Shown here one piece after another: positions 36,978-49,588 of a stretch of 64,000 bases of DNA. A program made the position numbers and the translations under genes. Each line of letters starts with the position of its first letter. Positions within the stretch are counted from its first letter, which is position 1. The stretch comes from Coccinella septempunctata (taxonomy: Eukaryota; Arthropoda; Insecta; Coleoptera; Coccinellidae): positions 9,238,001 through 9,302,000 of the forward strand of contig NC_058192.1 in the NCBI RefSeq assembly GCF_907165205.1, written 5' to 3'. The notes under the pieces are model-generated. The model was given only the letters and a program-made list of their open reading frames with translations, did no database searches and was not told the DNA's origin.

Positions 36978-39900
36978 TTAGGATTCGTAAAAATTCAGCT
37001 TGTAATATCGTTTCCAAAATCGGGATTCAGTTTCCAATTCAAGATAGTAGCTTCCACTTGATAGATTGAAATCGGGATTGGCATGGATCAAAATTTCTAC
37101 ATTTTTATCCGCTGTGACATCATCTATCACGACCTGTTTCTGTGCGGTAAATGGAGAATTTCCCTCAGTAAAAATATTGAACATACGAGACTTGTTGAAA
37201 AAGTCCTTCAGTTCTGAACTTGTCTCCGTGAAAAGTTCCGCTGAAGTGTAGAGAAGTTTCAGGATATTCAAAACGGTCCTGGTAGCTGTGGACAAGGAGA
37301 TGGCAAAATTGAGAAGAATTGTCTGGATTTTGTAAACGGAACTAATCAGTAATGATAGACATCGATCATATTCTATATTTCAAGTCAAGTATGGCTTAAA
37401 TATCTCCTGATTTCTTATGCAATATTTTGTGAAGCATCCCGTTCGATCTGTGCTCAATTTGAAAACGATGTAGACTTCTTAAACCGAATTGTTACTATGG
37501 ATGAGACTTGGGTACATTTCTACGATCCAGAAACAAAGCAACAATCGATGGAATGGTGACACTCTGGTTCTCCAAGACCTGAGAAGTTTCGTGTCCAAAA
37601 ATCTGCTGGAAAAGTTCTTGCTTCAGTTTTTTGGGAGAGCCATGGAGTATTCATGATTTATTTTTCAGATAAGGGTAAAACAATAACTGGAGATAACTAT
37701 TCGACATTACTGACCACTCTACAGGAAAAAATTAAAGGGAAAAGACACGGAAAGCTAACAGAGGTGTTTTGCACACGAATCTCATGTTGCCAGGCAAAAA
37801 ATTCGTGATTTAGGGTTTGAATTACTAGAGCACCCCCCCTTATTCACCAGATTTGGCTCCATCCGACTATCATCTCTTTCCTCAACTGAAAAAAGTTTAA
37901 GAGGTCGTAAATTTTGTTCCAACGAGGAGGTAATAAAAGCTGTGAAGCTCTGGTTTGCAGAGCAAGAAGAAACATTTTTTTTGAAAGGTCTAGAGACGTT
38001 GCAGGTTCGATGTAATGAATGTATCCAATTAAGAGAAAAATATGTTGAGTAATAAAATATTTTGACATTGAAATTTTGTTTGGTTCTATAGTAGGCTAAG
38101 AATTTTTCAATATATCTTCGTATAATGAGCCGTTTTCGAGTAATTGGATGTTCAAAAATAAGACATTTCTGTGAAATTCGAAAAATCGGTTATTTTGACC
38201 GAATGCAACTCTTTTTGAAAGATCCACAGATGTGTAGTGTCCAGATCAACAAGTTATTCTGATAATAATAATTCTGTCTTTCCAGGGATTGCACAGCTCA
38301 TTATGAAAACTCAAAATGGCTATATCTTTTTATCAGCGCCGAATCGAAAAAACCGGTATAGAAAAGGAGTATTTTTTTTTGGCTTCAAGAATCTTCTACA
38401 CCCTCAATAATCGTTTCAATACTCACGAAGATATTTTCTCCAGAAAGCTAGGTACTGCTCGTCAGTGCACGCGATGAACATTTCCCTGGTCGATTTGTAA
38501 AAGAGATTATTCCTTGCCGGAATATTTATGTGTATAGTCCTCGGACAAATCAGCGGAATATCTGTGCTGTTCTCCCTGCAAGAACATGATTGGGAATTGA
38601 ATCCTCGTGGCAGGGAGACGTTGATGACCTCATGCGTCTGTTTGGATATTTTCGGTATGCTCTTGATTTCGAAACACCAGTCACCATGTCGTCCCACCAT
38701 GAACATCTTGTATATTATGACCGTTATCATTTCGCAGCTTACTATTGGCTCGAAAACGAAACCTTCTTCGGGGTTGGTAATTGTGAACTGATACTCCTTG
38801 GAGAATATTCTTTTCGGTACTTTACCTGAGAAGGGAGAGAAAATTACTCCGGAAAGGTTCCAAAGAATATTTTGGAGATCGACTTATGATCAAAATCTAG
38901 GAAACTAACGTGGCATGATTTCCATTAATTTGAGTCTCACGAAACATTGACAATGGGTTACATTTTGAGCAACTTTCGCTTTCTTGAGATGTAAAATAAA
39001 ACACTCTTCACTGAGTGATTAAAAACAGAGCCTTCTCTGAATTATAACGAAATGGGCTATGAATTGCTTCTGCATCCACCCACCGAGTAGTGAGGGGAAA
39101 AAGATTTGGCCTGAATGAAGAGCTGATAGCCAAAACCGTAGCCTATTTTGAGGCAAAAGATAAATCCTTCTACAAAAACGTATCGAAATGTTAGAGAGAC
39201 GTTGGACTAAAAGGAAACTATGTCGATGAATGAAATAATTACTGTCCAAAAAGCTAGACTGGGAGTGTTATGTAGCACAATCATTACCAAGTACATAGTC
39301 CTTCCAACTGTGGAGCTGCAGCTCCTCAGATTCCGGGTTATCCTCGTAGCTGATGGCGTAAAACATCTCGTAAGTGTCCGTCACATTGTACGGACTGTAC
39401 AACTGGATCTTCATCCGGTCGATCTTATACAACTCAGATTTTATCTCCACCCTCTTGACCGTATAATTCAAGTCGGTCATGCCATTCAGATGAATGGCTC
39501 TACTTCTCCCGTATTTCTGTCCCGGCAATTCCCCAGACAAAACCAGGATAGCCCTCTGAGACGAAATCTTCTTGGCTTGATATTTGATCTTCATACTACC
39601 CACCTTCTTCGGCAGCAGTTTGAATACGTCACTCTCTGCGGTGAAAGAACCAGAATCGTTGCTGAAGAACGTGACAGCGTACAGAATCGGATGGTCAGAA
39701 AAATTCGTGAGGTTTATGGTAGCCTTGGATTCTTGGGTCAGTTTCGCCTGAAGGGTCAGCACTTCTTTGGGGAAGAAGCTCGGCAAGATCTCGTATAGGT
39801 ACAGGGTGAGGAGGAACATGTTCACCCCATTCGGATAGACGATATCTTCAGGTTCGAGAGTAAAGCTCAGCTTTAGGAAATTCCAAGTTTTGATGAGGGC

Positions 39901-42900
39901 GCAAGCGTTGTGGTGGTGTTCTTCGAACGATACAGGAGGAACAAACATATCGACCAGGTGGTGTGACAGGTACGGGCAATACGCATTGGTAACGCAGGCG
40001 AAAACAAGGCTATCGTTCATGTCCTCTTCGAAAAGCTTGATTTCCTTGTACGGGAGTTGATTGATACCGTCGCTCAACAGAGATTTCCACAGTCGATTCT
40101 TCTGGTTGTCGTAGTGATACTGCAGCCAATATAGCAGAATATGTTCGTACGGAGTATAAATGCTGCTATTTGGTCTGATGACCATTATTTGGCAGGAAAC
40201 TGGGGTCAAGGTTGAAATGGCAGATAGCCTCTCTTCCGAAGCGAGATCTTCCGACGAAGGTGGTTCTACCTCTATGTCGAACATCTTCAAGCGTTTCAGT
40301 ATGAATAACTTGATGCTCTGCATTATCAAGTCGAGGTAGCATCGAGCGCTAAACATGTGGAATCTCTTCTTGTCAAAAGTATCCTTGATGTTCAGGAGAT
40401 GCGGACAATATGTGCAGATGATTTGGTAGTATTCATAGCTGAGCAGGAGCTCTGGAACGACGTGAGGCATTATGGCTCCCTGACCGTGCAAGTACTTCAA
40501 CATATTCGCATAGGTGATCATGAAGTGTAGTGCGATGTTCTTGTCGTTGAAGGCATTCACTTTGCTGAAAGGTAACAAATCAGTAAATTAGGAAATCGAT
40601 GAAATCATCGATGCGAATAAGAAGGAATGTCAGCTGGTTGACATAAAAATAAATATATACATAAATAAATATAGAAGAATATACTGGAGATACTGGAGAT
40701 GAAGGTAGAAAGAAAATAACCATAAGATGAGGAATAAAGAATGGCTCTAGGTACACTAGATGCGATAGTGGAAAATACCTTGTGATAGAGGCTTCTCTCA
40801 CTTGTTCTCCTGCCAATTCCACCAAAAAAGTAAGTATTGTAGGCTCGATCAAAGTGTCCTTTTTCATATCCTTCGGTTTTATTATCGGCGCAAGTGCTAT
40901 AGTATACGGTATCGTATAATAGTGCGTTTTGTAGAAGCCCTGTGAGTACATCCATCTTTCTACGTACACAAGGGTCTTCCTCATCCTATCGTGATAATCG
41001 TAATCATTTTCTTCGTCGGTATCCAAGGGGAAAAATGGGAAATCAAACAAATTTTCGTTTTCCGGGTAGTCCCCAAGATCCAGGTATTTAATGAAGTTGA
41101 TACTTGTACTGGCTTTAGGTGGCGTTTGTGCCGTACGAACAATCGGACAATTCTGAAATTAATTTTATGCTCAAAATATACACAGACCACCTCCTATATG
41201 TATAAATATATAGTCACAGATGATCAACCAGAGAATGTGAGTTGATTAAGATCATTTCAAAGTTCAATTTAAGTAATTCAGTGAATGTTTTCCCACTTCT
41301 AGGGCTTAATGAAATTATTCAATATTCATTTCAGGCAATAAAAGACTTTTTTACGAATGGTGGTAGTTGATAATTGAAGTAAAGCACCATTATCAGTTCA
41401 CATTCACATATATTACACATACGCTTTGCTTCTTTGTATGATTGAAAGAGAAGGTCACTTGGAGCAGACGCCTCAATTTTCAATAATTATTGAAATTAAT
41501 TTCTTTGTTTTCAATAAAGTATAGCAGCAAATGCATGACCAAGCCCAGATTAAAAAAATCCTTGAAATGTCAATTACTCACGCAAGCTACCTATTCAAAA
41601 TCTTGAATAGGCGACTAGTTTTGAAGTGATATACCCAGTATTAGATAAGTGATTAAGCTCTGATACACTTTTTGATTTTGGAAGATAGCTAGATTTAATT
41701 TCTACGAAAATTTCTCACCTCGAATTCGAAATTCTTGGCGGGAAGTACCAGATTCTCCCTGAAGAAATTCTTGTGGTTCGAGAAGAACCCATAATGGCTG
41801 AGATAAGAATTGTCGCAGAGACAGACCAACTTTATCGTGCATTTAGAGCCGCAAGAACATTGGAAATTTATATCTTCGAATAGACACGTCGGTTGTGAAG
41901 AGAAGAAGAGGATCTTGATCTTGGTGCTGTTCTTGAATTTCCGGCTAGCCCTTTCTCTATGGGTGATCGTGATATCCGGAGGTGGTAGATCGAAACTGAC
42001 TTGACAGTTCACGTCGTGATATTGCATGTGCAGATCCAGCATGACTGCACTTTTGAAGCCCACAGGAGTACAACACAAGTAATACGTGCTTCTATCTGTG
42101 CTCATCGTTGGTATTTCGTAAACACCAACCAGTCTCAAATAATTGAAGGTGCACCCGTCCAAATAATTCCTGACGTAAATCGAAAGATTATTGACAAACT
42201 TTCCAGGAACGCTGGGCATAAATTTCACAACAAATATGGTCGATTCTGAAGGGCGTAGCTTGCAAACAAGCGAGGAGTTGGTCTCTTGCACGTTGACCCC
42301 GCTGTGGTACTCGATGAGAAATTGCGATATCAACTTATCGGTTCTTATACAAAACTCAACCTGTTCGTTCCCGAAATTCTTGACCGTGAAAAACTTGGTC
42401 AATTGTTCGGTGTCCACGTCCGATAAAGCGTACACGAAGCTCAGTTTCAAGGTGGAGAAATGCAGGCTGATCGTGCTGCATATGCTCGTTATCTTCAAGC
42501 AAGGCAGCTTGATTTCAGTACTCGAGTCTTTCTCCTGAAGCTTGAAACGCATGGATTCCAAGTTGCTCATGAAGGGCGGACCTATGATATCGTTGACTAT
42601 CACCGGCATATAAAAACTTTCAGTGAGAGCGTCCATGGGTTGGAAGTGAAGAAACAGCATCTTCACCTCCCCAGGCAGCAGCTTCAGGTTGGTGTTGTGT
42701 ATCGTGGAGTCCATCTCGTCTTCCGTTTCCGTCACCCTGAAATATTCGTATTGATCCAGATCGAACCTGACGACGCATTCGCAGGTAGACTCGTTCTTCA
42801 CGTAAAATACGTTTCTTCGATAGGCGAACGGTATCAGTTGTCGATTCACGATATTTTCCGGCCTTATGTCGATCGTGGGCACCACGACATGGCCCTGGAT

Positions 42901-45900
42901 GGGAACAAAGACGCTGAAGTGATCTTCGAACACCAACTCGAATTTGGTGTCGAAATTCTCGGTGTAATCGATGATGATGTTCACGACCAGTTCCAGTTCC
43001 GCCAGAGGTTCTATCACGCCTTCGTAAGGAAAAATCTCGATGCCCTGGGCTGGAGAAGGATCCACGACTATGTAACAGACATCGTAGTTCATCATGTTCA
43101 CCAGCCTCACGATGTGCGTTGTCTGCATGTTCAACGGGAGATTCAGCAGGGTTAAACGCGGTGGATTTATATCGATCACCGGCTTCTCTTTCTTCCTCGA
43201 GATCTGCAGGATCTGGGAACCGCCACCTTCGGACGTCAGCACCAATTCGCAATAATCCGGCATTTCCGGTAGGTTGTTGTATTGGATCGCGCAAAACAGG
43301 CTCCTCTTCTGCAGTATGGTGCCGGAGGGTGGTTGTATGGAGAACCTGGACGTAGACATCTCCGTAGAGAACGAGATGGAAGAGTTTAGATGGTTCTGCA
43401 GCTGGATGAACTTGATGTTGCCGCTTTTTTCTGGCTCGAAATTGAGCACGTTCTCGTCCAGGTTTATCATCTTGGGTACGACTTCCACCATCACGCTTAT
43501 GGTGTATAAGTGGCAGAAATTGACGATCACTTGGATCAGGTTGATGTAGCGGCCCACCAGACCGGCGAAACAGGTGAGCGTCATTATTTTCACCTCGTGG
43601 GGATTGACGATTTTGCAGTGACCCTGCGGGAAGTAGATGCCGGACTTGACCGAGGTGACGTAGATGAAGAGTGGAAAGGGGTTGTCGTTGAAGATCGTGA
43701 ATTGGTGCTCTACGTTGCTTATCGGGGCGACCTGAAACAAGGATAGAACTCAAGTGATATCTTCAAAACATGTTTCGAATTGTATTTCTTAAGATCACGA
43801 AAATATTGCAAGGTTGTCATAGTGCCATTGTGGCTAAACAAATTTCGAGGATATTTCCTACAACACACCCTCTGAAGCCGAATGTATCTGGGACTTATCT
43901 TGATATTATGAAGCAGAATCGGCGACAATGGTACGAATCCTGCGATGGAAATATTGGGTTTTTTCTTTTCCTCCATTTCGCATATGAATCGTTGAAACAT
44001 CCACGATCTAGTAACGGTGTAGTCTTGAGATTTATCAGTCACTCGCTTGCCTGATTTCTTCTGTTTATTTCTTATATATTTCAGGTAGTAATCTCTGTTA
44101 TCCTTTTTCAACAGAAGGACTTCCGGAGGAAAACTATACTCGTCGTGGGAAACTACGTTCCTAGGTATTTTAGCAAAAATCGTCTTGATTCTGGAATGAA
44201 ATACAGAACTCAAGAAGTTAATTACACACAATAACAAAGAATTATTGAGAGAAATCAAACAGTTCCACGCAATCCAAGTTTATAGTACAAGTACACCAAC
44301 ATTCAAATACTAATTTTTCGTGAGCATCTACAAAAATAAATCATCACTACAAATCGAGACCATTCCTTATGTTCACTATCTTTGGGAGAGATAAGAAGAA
44401 TCTATTCAATATTCAAAAAAGTTTTCGAATTTCAAAATGATAAGACCCTTACTAGGACAAAACTCATTATAGTAAAGCAGAAATCGCAAAATGAATCCCT
44501 TATTTAGGAGAAACACACAGAAGAGCCAGTAGAAGACATGGACTTCAAATAGCAGATGTTTTAAAGGAAAATTTTCGTCATAAAATCAGGACTCGAGGAG
44601 TCTTTCTCTTTAGAGCTCCAAAGAGAGCCTTGAAAAGCCAGCAGAACAAAAAAGTTTGGAAAGATAGATGAAACAATCACAACTGAAGAAACTTTTTGAA
44701 GATCGTACCAGTAAACATCTGCAGTCTGCATATTGTAAGAGTTTGAAAGACTGTGGCTTGTCGTAAGAATGATCCTTTGCTTTTTTGTTAGTAGAAAACA
44801 GAGAGATATGACAAAATAGGGATGGTATAAGAAGAATATACTGAAAGTTGTCACCCCAGTAACCTTCAGGACGCGTCATGATCAGCAAAAAACTGTTATG
44901 CACATCCTGTCTGCTTGTAGAGTACATGCTCCAACGGGATATATGGAGAGACACAATGAGGCACTCAATTTTATACTTCCATCTTCAAAGCAGTTGTTGA
45001 GAATGACAAGTATTCGAACTGGGCACTTTATACCCAAGGCATAAACTCTACATGGTGGTTCTGATTACAGGATGTTTAGAAGGAGTGAGATCGAACTTTG
45101 TAACAGACCTGAAGATGATTCCGACCTTCATAACTCTGGCTGAGCAGAATGCAGAGAACAGTGTTGCACAGGCCACTTCGAGTCATCAGGTCCAATGAAC
45201 TATGAAGGCCACTTACAGCTAATCTATTCCGTAAAGAGACGCTCAGTAGCAATTTCTGCAAACGTCTTGTTTACTTGATGATGAGGGGAAAAGTCATAAG
45301 ATGTTTGAAGCAAAAAAAATTGGATTGTCTGTGGAATAAGGAATGAATTCTACATTACGGTTTCTCCTCTCTCCAGGGCCGCAAGGACTGCGCCCTATCG
45401 TTCGGAAATGCAATCAAATCACTGTCATCATCCCTGAAGACCTCCTCGTTCTCGCAAATAACGGCAGACTTCATCTTCTGAACCTTAGTGTTGAACCTCA
45501 CGTCTTGAGCCATGAAACCGACTTCGTTCAGGTTGTCCGGCGTCAGCGTCGTCACGAACTTGGTCTTGGGGGTTACTTTCGTCAAGATTCCCGTGAAGGT
45601 CACTTTCAAGTCGAGCACGCCGACAACGACCTTCTGCTTCTTGTGCAAAATATCGTAGTTCTCGTAAACCACCAGTTCGAATCTGGCCTTGCTGCAATGG
45701 TAGCCAGCCTTCTTGGTCCGAATTTTCAGGATGACCTCCCGTTTCTCCTTCGGTTTCAGGAAAATCTTCGGCGGTTGGACGTCGATGAAAGCCACTTTCA
45801 TATAAACCACGTTGATGGGGAGATAGGTGGAGAGGTTTTCGAAGGAGATTTCTCGCAGGTAGAGGTCGTTCACTTGGATTTGGTTCAAGTGAATGTTTTC

Positions 45901-48260
45901 CGGCCTCAGCTTGACTACAGCCGGTTCTTTGTCGCCGTACAAACAAACCCTGAAAGATTCGCACTCTGCTATTTTTTCGTCAGTGACGAGGTTTTCGATT
46001 CTGGCGTTCTCTGCCTCTTCGTCATCTTCTGCAAAGTCAATCCGGGATATAATCAATGAGGAGAATATACAGGTTGAATGTATCCACATGCAGTGGGATT
46101 TATACGGCTGATTTTCCAGCAAAAATCAAATGGAGTGCATTCCCACAAAATTAACAGTTTTTAGCATTCAGTATCTCCACTATCGAGGAATTCAGAAGAA
46201 TTCTTTAGAAGGTGGAAAGTATTACTTTTCACGTTCATTCAACTCGTTTCCCTCACTGTGTTTTTTGGAGGAGAAGTTGGAGAAGTTTAAGAAAAGCGAA
46301 TTATAATAGTTACTGTTATATTCCTTCCTGTTTCTATCTGAATTCTTCCACAGTGAAAATTCTAAATGAAACTAGTTTTTCCTAGCTTCAAAAGGCTATA
46401 ATCTATAATATAATTCATGAATTTTTTCTCATACTTTTTCTCTGAAAATTGATGATTGATTGATTCATTATTCTGTTTTTGCGTCAATCACATTGATCAG
46501 CAAATATATCGGTTGCTCAAAAAATCTCACCATGTGGTGCTTGTGGAATTGTCGTAGTGATTGTCATCAATGAACTTCTGCTCCTATCCTGATGAGGCAC
46601 CGCTGACGGTTCTGGAGTTTCGTTCACTGAAATACATTCCTCCTCACTTACAAATTGTGTCAGAAATTCTAATCTCACCCCTGATGACAACAGAGTCGTC
46701 GACATCTGTACAATCAACCCTTATAACTTGAATGAAGCAGACTGCATGGTTTTCAGATGTTTGTAAAGGCTCATAACTGGAAGAGATGTGACGTATGAAT
46801 TTAATATCCTCACTATCGAAATTTCCCCAGAAATCAAACTTATAATATCAAAATATTACGTGATTTCGACAACAGTGGTTTGCTGCGAACCAATTCTGCC
46901 TTCCAAGGGGTTCACATGGAAACATTGATAATGTTCGTTATCTTCCATTGCTTCTTCATAAAGCTGAAGAAGATAAACACAATAGGAATCAGCGGGATCG
47001 ATAGTCTTCAATAACATACCACATATTTCTTCTTCACCATTCCCTTGATGCAAAACATAGCATCGCAAGAGCTTATATTTTTGACCATCAATGTTCTGGT
47101 CGCTGTTTGTCCGATGTATATCCTCGGGAAAATGACCATGCTGAAATCTGCATATGCCTTCGGATACGTAGATATTATTTTTGGTGTTATGAACTCGCCG
47201 ACAACGGTGACTCGTTTTGGTGGGGCAGTTTTGATCCAGAATTCTTTCTCGAAAGGTCCTTCGTGAAAACCCATAACCTCCAGTTTGAAGGTCACTGCTT
47301 CGCTAGCCTGAAATTGTCGTGAAACTTGTGCTTTAGCTCTGGGAAATTTTGAAGGGGAATCTATGGGGATTTTCAGTTGTTTACCTGCAGGACTCCCCTG
47401 GTTGGTTCCACTATCAGCTCGAGCTCATTTCTACCCAGATCTATGCAGAAGGCCGTGTTTTTGGTACCGTCGTTTCTCACCACAACTTTTTTAGCCACCA
47501 CACTACTTACAGCGTCAATTCTTCCGAAGTTAATTTCTGTCGGTTCAACTATTATCTTCGCCTGATTCAGAAAACTGACGAGGGGAACTTTTACATTATC
47601 TTTTTAGGGATATTTTTTTTTTGACTTACATGGTGAGTGGGTACAGTACAATGGAGTTATTGATGTAAATTAGTATTTGAGCGTCGTGGACGGCAAAAGC
47701 TCTTGAATATTTCATCCTTATCAACCTTGACAAGGATAGACCAGGTGGCAAACGGCAAACTCTTTTCATGGGTTTGAGTCTGAATGTCTGGAATATTGTT
47801 TTTTTCATCACAATAAATCGTAATCAAGAAATGGAAGGAATTGTCTCGAAAACACTGCCAATAACGGCAATACCAATAATAATAAATTGCCTGTTATCCC
47901 GATAACAGAGACAATTCATGAAAAACATGAAGCCGGTAGTTTCACATCGAAAAGAGGTAGATTCTAGTGCAAAATCACTTCAAAAGATACACGTATCGAC
48001 AGTTGATAGCATACATTAGCAGTTGGGGCACCAATTCTGACAGAAGCAGTTTTACTTCCAACGTTCCTCAGGGTTAGCCTCTTAGTGAACTCTTTTCCTT
48101 CGTAAGAATCCACAAAGTTCATAACCGGCGGTAAGATCTCAATATGATCTATAACATTGCGATTTTCTGCGATCTCAATAGGAAGCTCAGACTGTACTAA
48201 GCTCTTCAATTCGTTTTCCTCCAACAAGCTCAAAGCTGAATGATTATCCACTCTTTTCAT
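36978..48260 (-). CDS. CFAP47: Cilia- and flagella-associated protein 47 homologue
   Basis: Axonemal protein of the CFAP47 family, needed for sperm flagella in mammals. Fourteen exons join in phase to exactly 2181 codons: complement(48015-48260, 47630-47787, 47385-47574, 47020-47307, 46861 or 46860-46963, 46679-46776, 46531-46626, 45359-46028, 43869-44190, 41719-43731, 40779-41152, 39288-40564, 38427-38825, 36978-37285). The running phase sum requires 46860 as the low end of exon 5. The N-terminal 1500 residues are a series of MSP/ASH-like beta-sandwich domains (for example ITVEPTEINFG-type starts). A calponin-homology-like domain lies at about 1660-1783 (ILLYWLQYHY ... SLVFACVTNAYCPYLSHHLV ... 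LYLYEILPSFFPK), the diagnostic CFAP47 segment. Human CFAP47 is about 3190 residues, so this version is shorter. Exons 8, 10 and 12 are GC-rich, the early exons AT-rich. The last intron holds a mariner relic. The very 5' end could be incomplete. Confidence 0.88.
37415..38051 (+). pseudogene. Dead mariner transposase fragment
   Basis: Plus-strand remnant of a mariner-type transposase inside the last CFAP47 intron, antisense to the host gene. Recognisable blocks are VTMDETWVHFYDPETKQQS (with catalytic DE), RVQKSAGKVLASVFW, GKTITGDNY, then HPPYSPDLAPSDYHLFP and EETFFLKGLETLQVRCNECI. The DNA-binding half is missing. A TGA interrupts the frame just after KQQSMEW (about 37557), and at least two frameshifts separate the blocks; the block with the second catalytic aspartate is destroyed. 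It cannot encode transposase. Terminal repeats were not found. Confidence 0.88.
38111..38400. repeat. Dispersed repeat, copy B
   Basis: Direct counterpart of 15821-16116, directly following the mariner relic in the last CFAP47 intron. It shares GCCGTTTTCGAGTAATT and AAAATGGCTATATCTTTTTA with copy A but lacks copy A's hairpin. Confidence 0.75.
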
Positions 48261-49588
48261 GTTAATATCATAAGATGAAGTGTTAAAAATATAATCTGGA
48301 ATATGTTCCTGTCAAAATGACTTCTGAAAATGAATATTTTCGGTGGTCATAGAATAATTGAATCTAACCAAAGAAACACGCAAAATAACGGTATAATTTT
48401 GAACAGAGAACTTTGAAATAGTTCAATTCAATTATCGATATTGTCATTTCAGAACTACTGCGCCTTGTTTGTCGCCGACATGCTTCTGTTTTGCACGCTG
48501 GATTCCACTACTTGTTGACCCTTGTTTTTATGACTTCGCAGCAGGACGAGTAACTCAAGTCTCCCACAGAGAGCCCTCTATTTTATAGTCAGACCAGAAA
48601 GTTCACTCCTACATGAATAAAATAGACGTGAAACTTGAATACATCCCCCGGGAGGAGGCATTAATACCCCCCGTAAAACCCGAGAGTCACTTGACTCCGA
48701 CATATTGCCGAAGTTGCGCGACTTGGGGTGTTTATGACCAGACTAATTGCTCCCTACTTTTATCAGGGAACAGATTCGAACTGCCGTATATATCCCGCTA
48801 GGTCAGAACTTTTTATCCGGGATAGACTGGGATCAACGATGATTCAGTTGATTTACCGCACTTCTTTTTCACCCAGAGAACAATACGTTTCATTCATGCC
48901 TTACTTTAGGAAAAAAAGTAGGTCTTTAATATAAACAAAAATAGTTAGTTTTATTTTTTATTGATTCTTCTAAGAACGCTCTAATAGCTTGTTTTCGAAA
49001 ATGTTTTGTTTCGTTGATTTATTTATTTATTATTTCACCCTGGACTAAACACTTTTGTTTGAGATTGAGAAGAACAACAAGTAGTAAAATATGTAAAATT
49101 CACTACCACCAAAAGAAATATACTCTGCATCTAAGGGAGGACTCACCAGCTCAAAAAAATAAAATAAGAACAGCGAAAACTATTTGTTCTTGTGATTTGT
49201 TGGAATATATTCTATATAGGATCAGGTGAAAGCTATATTAGTATCCAAACATTTTGATTGTCTTTTGTTTATACAAAAGACAGATTATTCTATTGACGAT
49301 GCTAAGGAAAGAGACAATGTAAAATTGATTACCCAATTTTCACCATCTGTCTATTTTCTATCGACACCTCTGACTTTGCCAATCAGGAAAAATCATAATG
49401 TAGGTAAAATTTCCCCATACAATATGGACTGAAAATCTCAATTTCAATGGAAGTTAACTCTACATTGACTTTATAACTTATTTTTTATGTTCTCTCGGGA
49501 AGGTTTTGAACGAAACAAGACACATTAAATGGAAGAAAAATTAAGGATTTCACCGAATCTTATGTGAAAGAAGAGAAATGAACAATTT
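48261..49588. other. Upstream of CFAP47, no gene
   Basis: Holds the CFAP47 promoter on the minus strand. I found no RFX-type X-box close to the start. Around 48600-48860 is a GC-richer stretch without recognisable coding content. A tRNA-like B-box phrase at 48771 was rejected. Confidence 0.45.

Noticed and set aside
39220..39798. 192-codon plus-strand open frame
   Set aside because: Antisense shadow of CFAP47 exon 12.
42460..43155. 231-codon plus-strand open frame
   Set aside because: It is antisense to CFAP47 exon 10, has no family motifs, and arises from the GC-rich codons of the true exon.
42620..43753. 377-codon minus-strand open frame
   Set aside because: It overlaps CFAP47 exon 10 in another frame; its Arg/His/Ser-rich composition is typical of a shadow frame.
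45343..46059. 238-codon plus-strand open frame
   Set aside because: Antisense shadow of CFAP47 exon 8.
46856..47068. Apparent frameshift in CFAP47
   Set aside because: A 56-nt GT-AG intron restores the frame and the expected domain pattern, so it is not a mutation.
48261..48600. RFX X-box promoter for CFAP47
   Set aside because: No site close to the X-box consensus was found upstream of the start codon.
48740..48830. Possible minus-strand tRNA (CAGTTCGAATCTG resembles a T-arm)
   Set aside because: An A-box-like phrase lies only about 12 nt away, too close, and no acceptor stem or anticodon arm can be folded.
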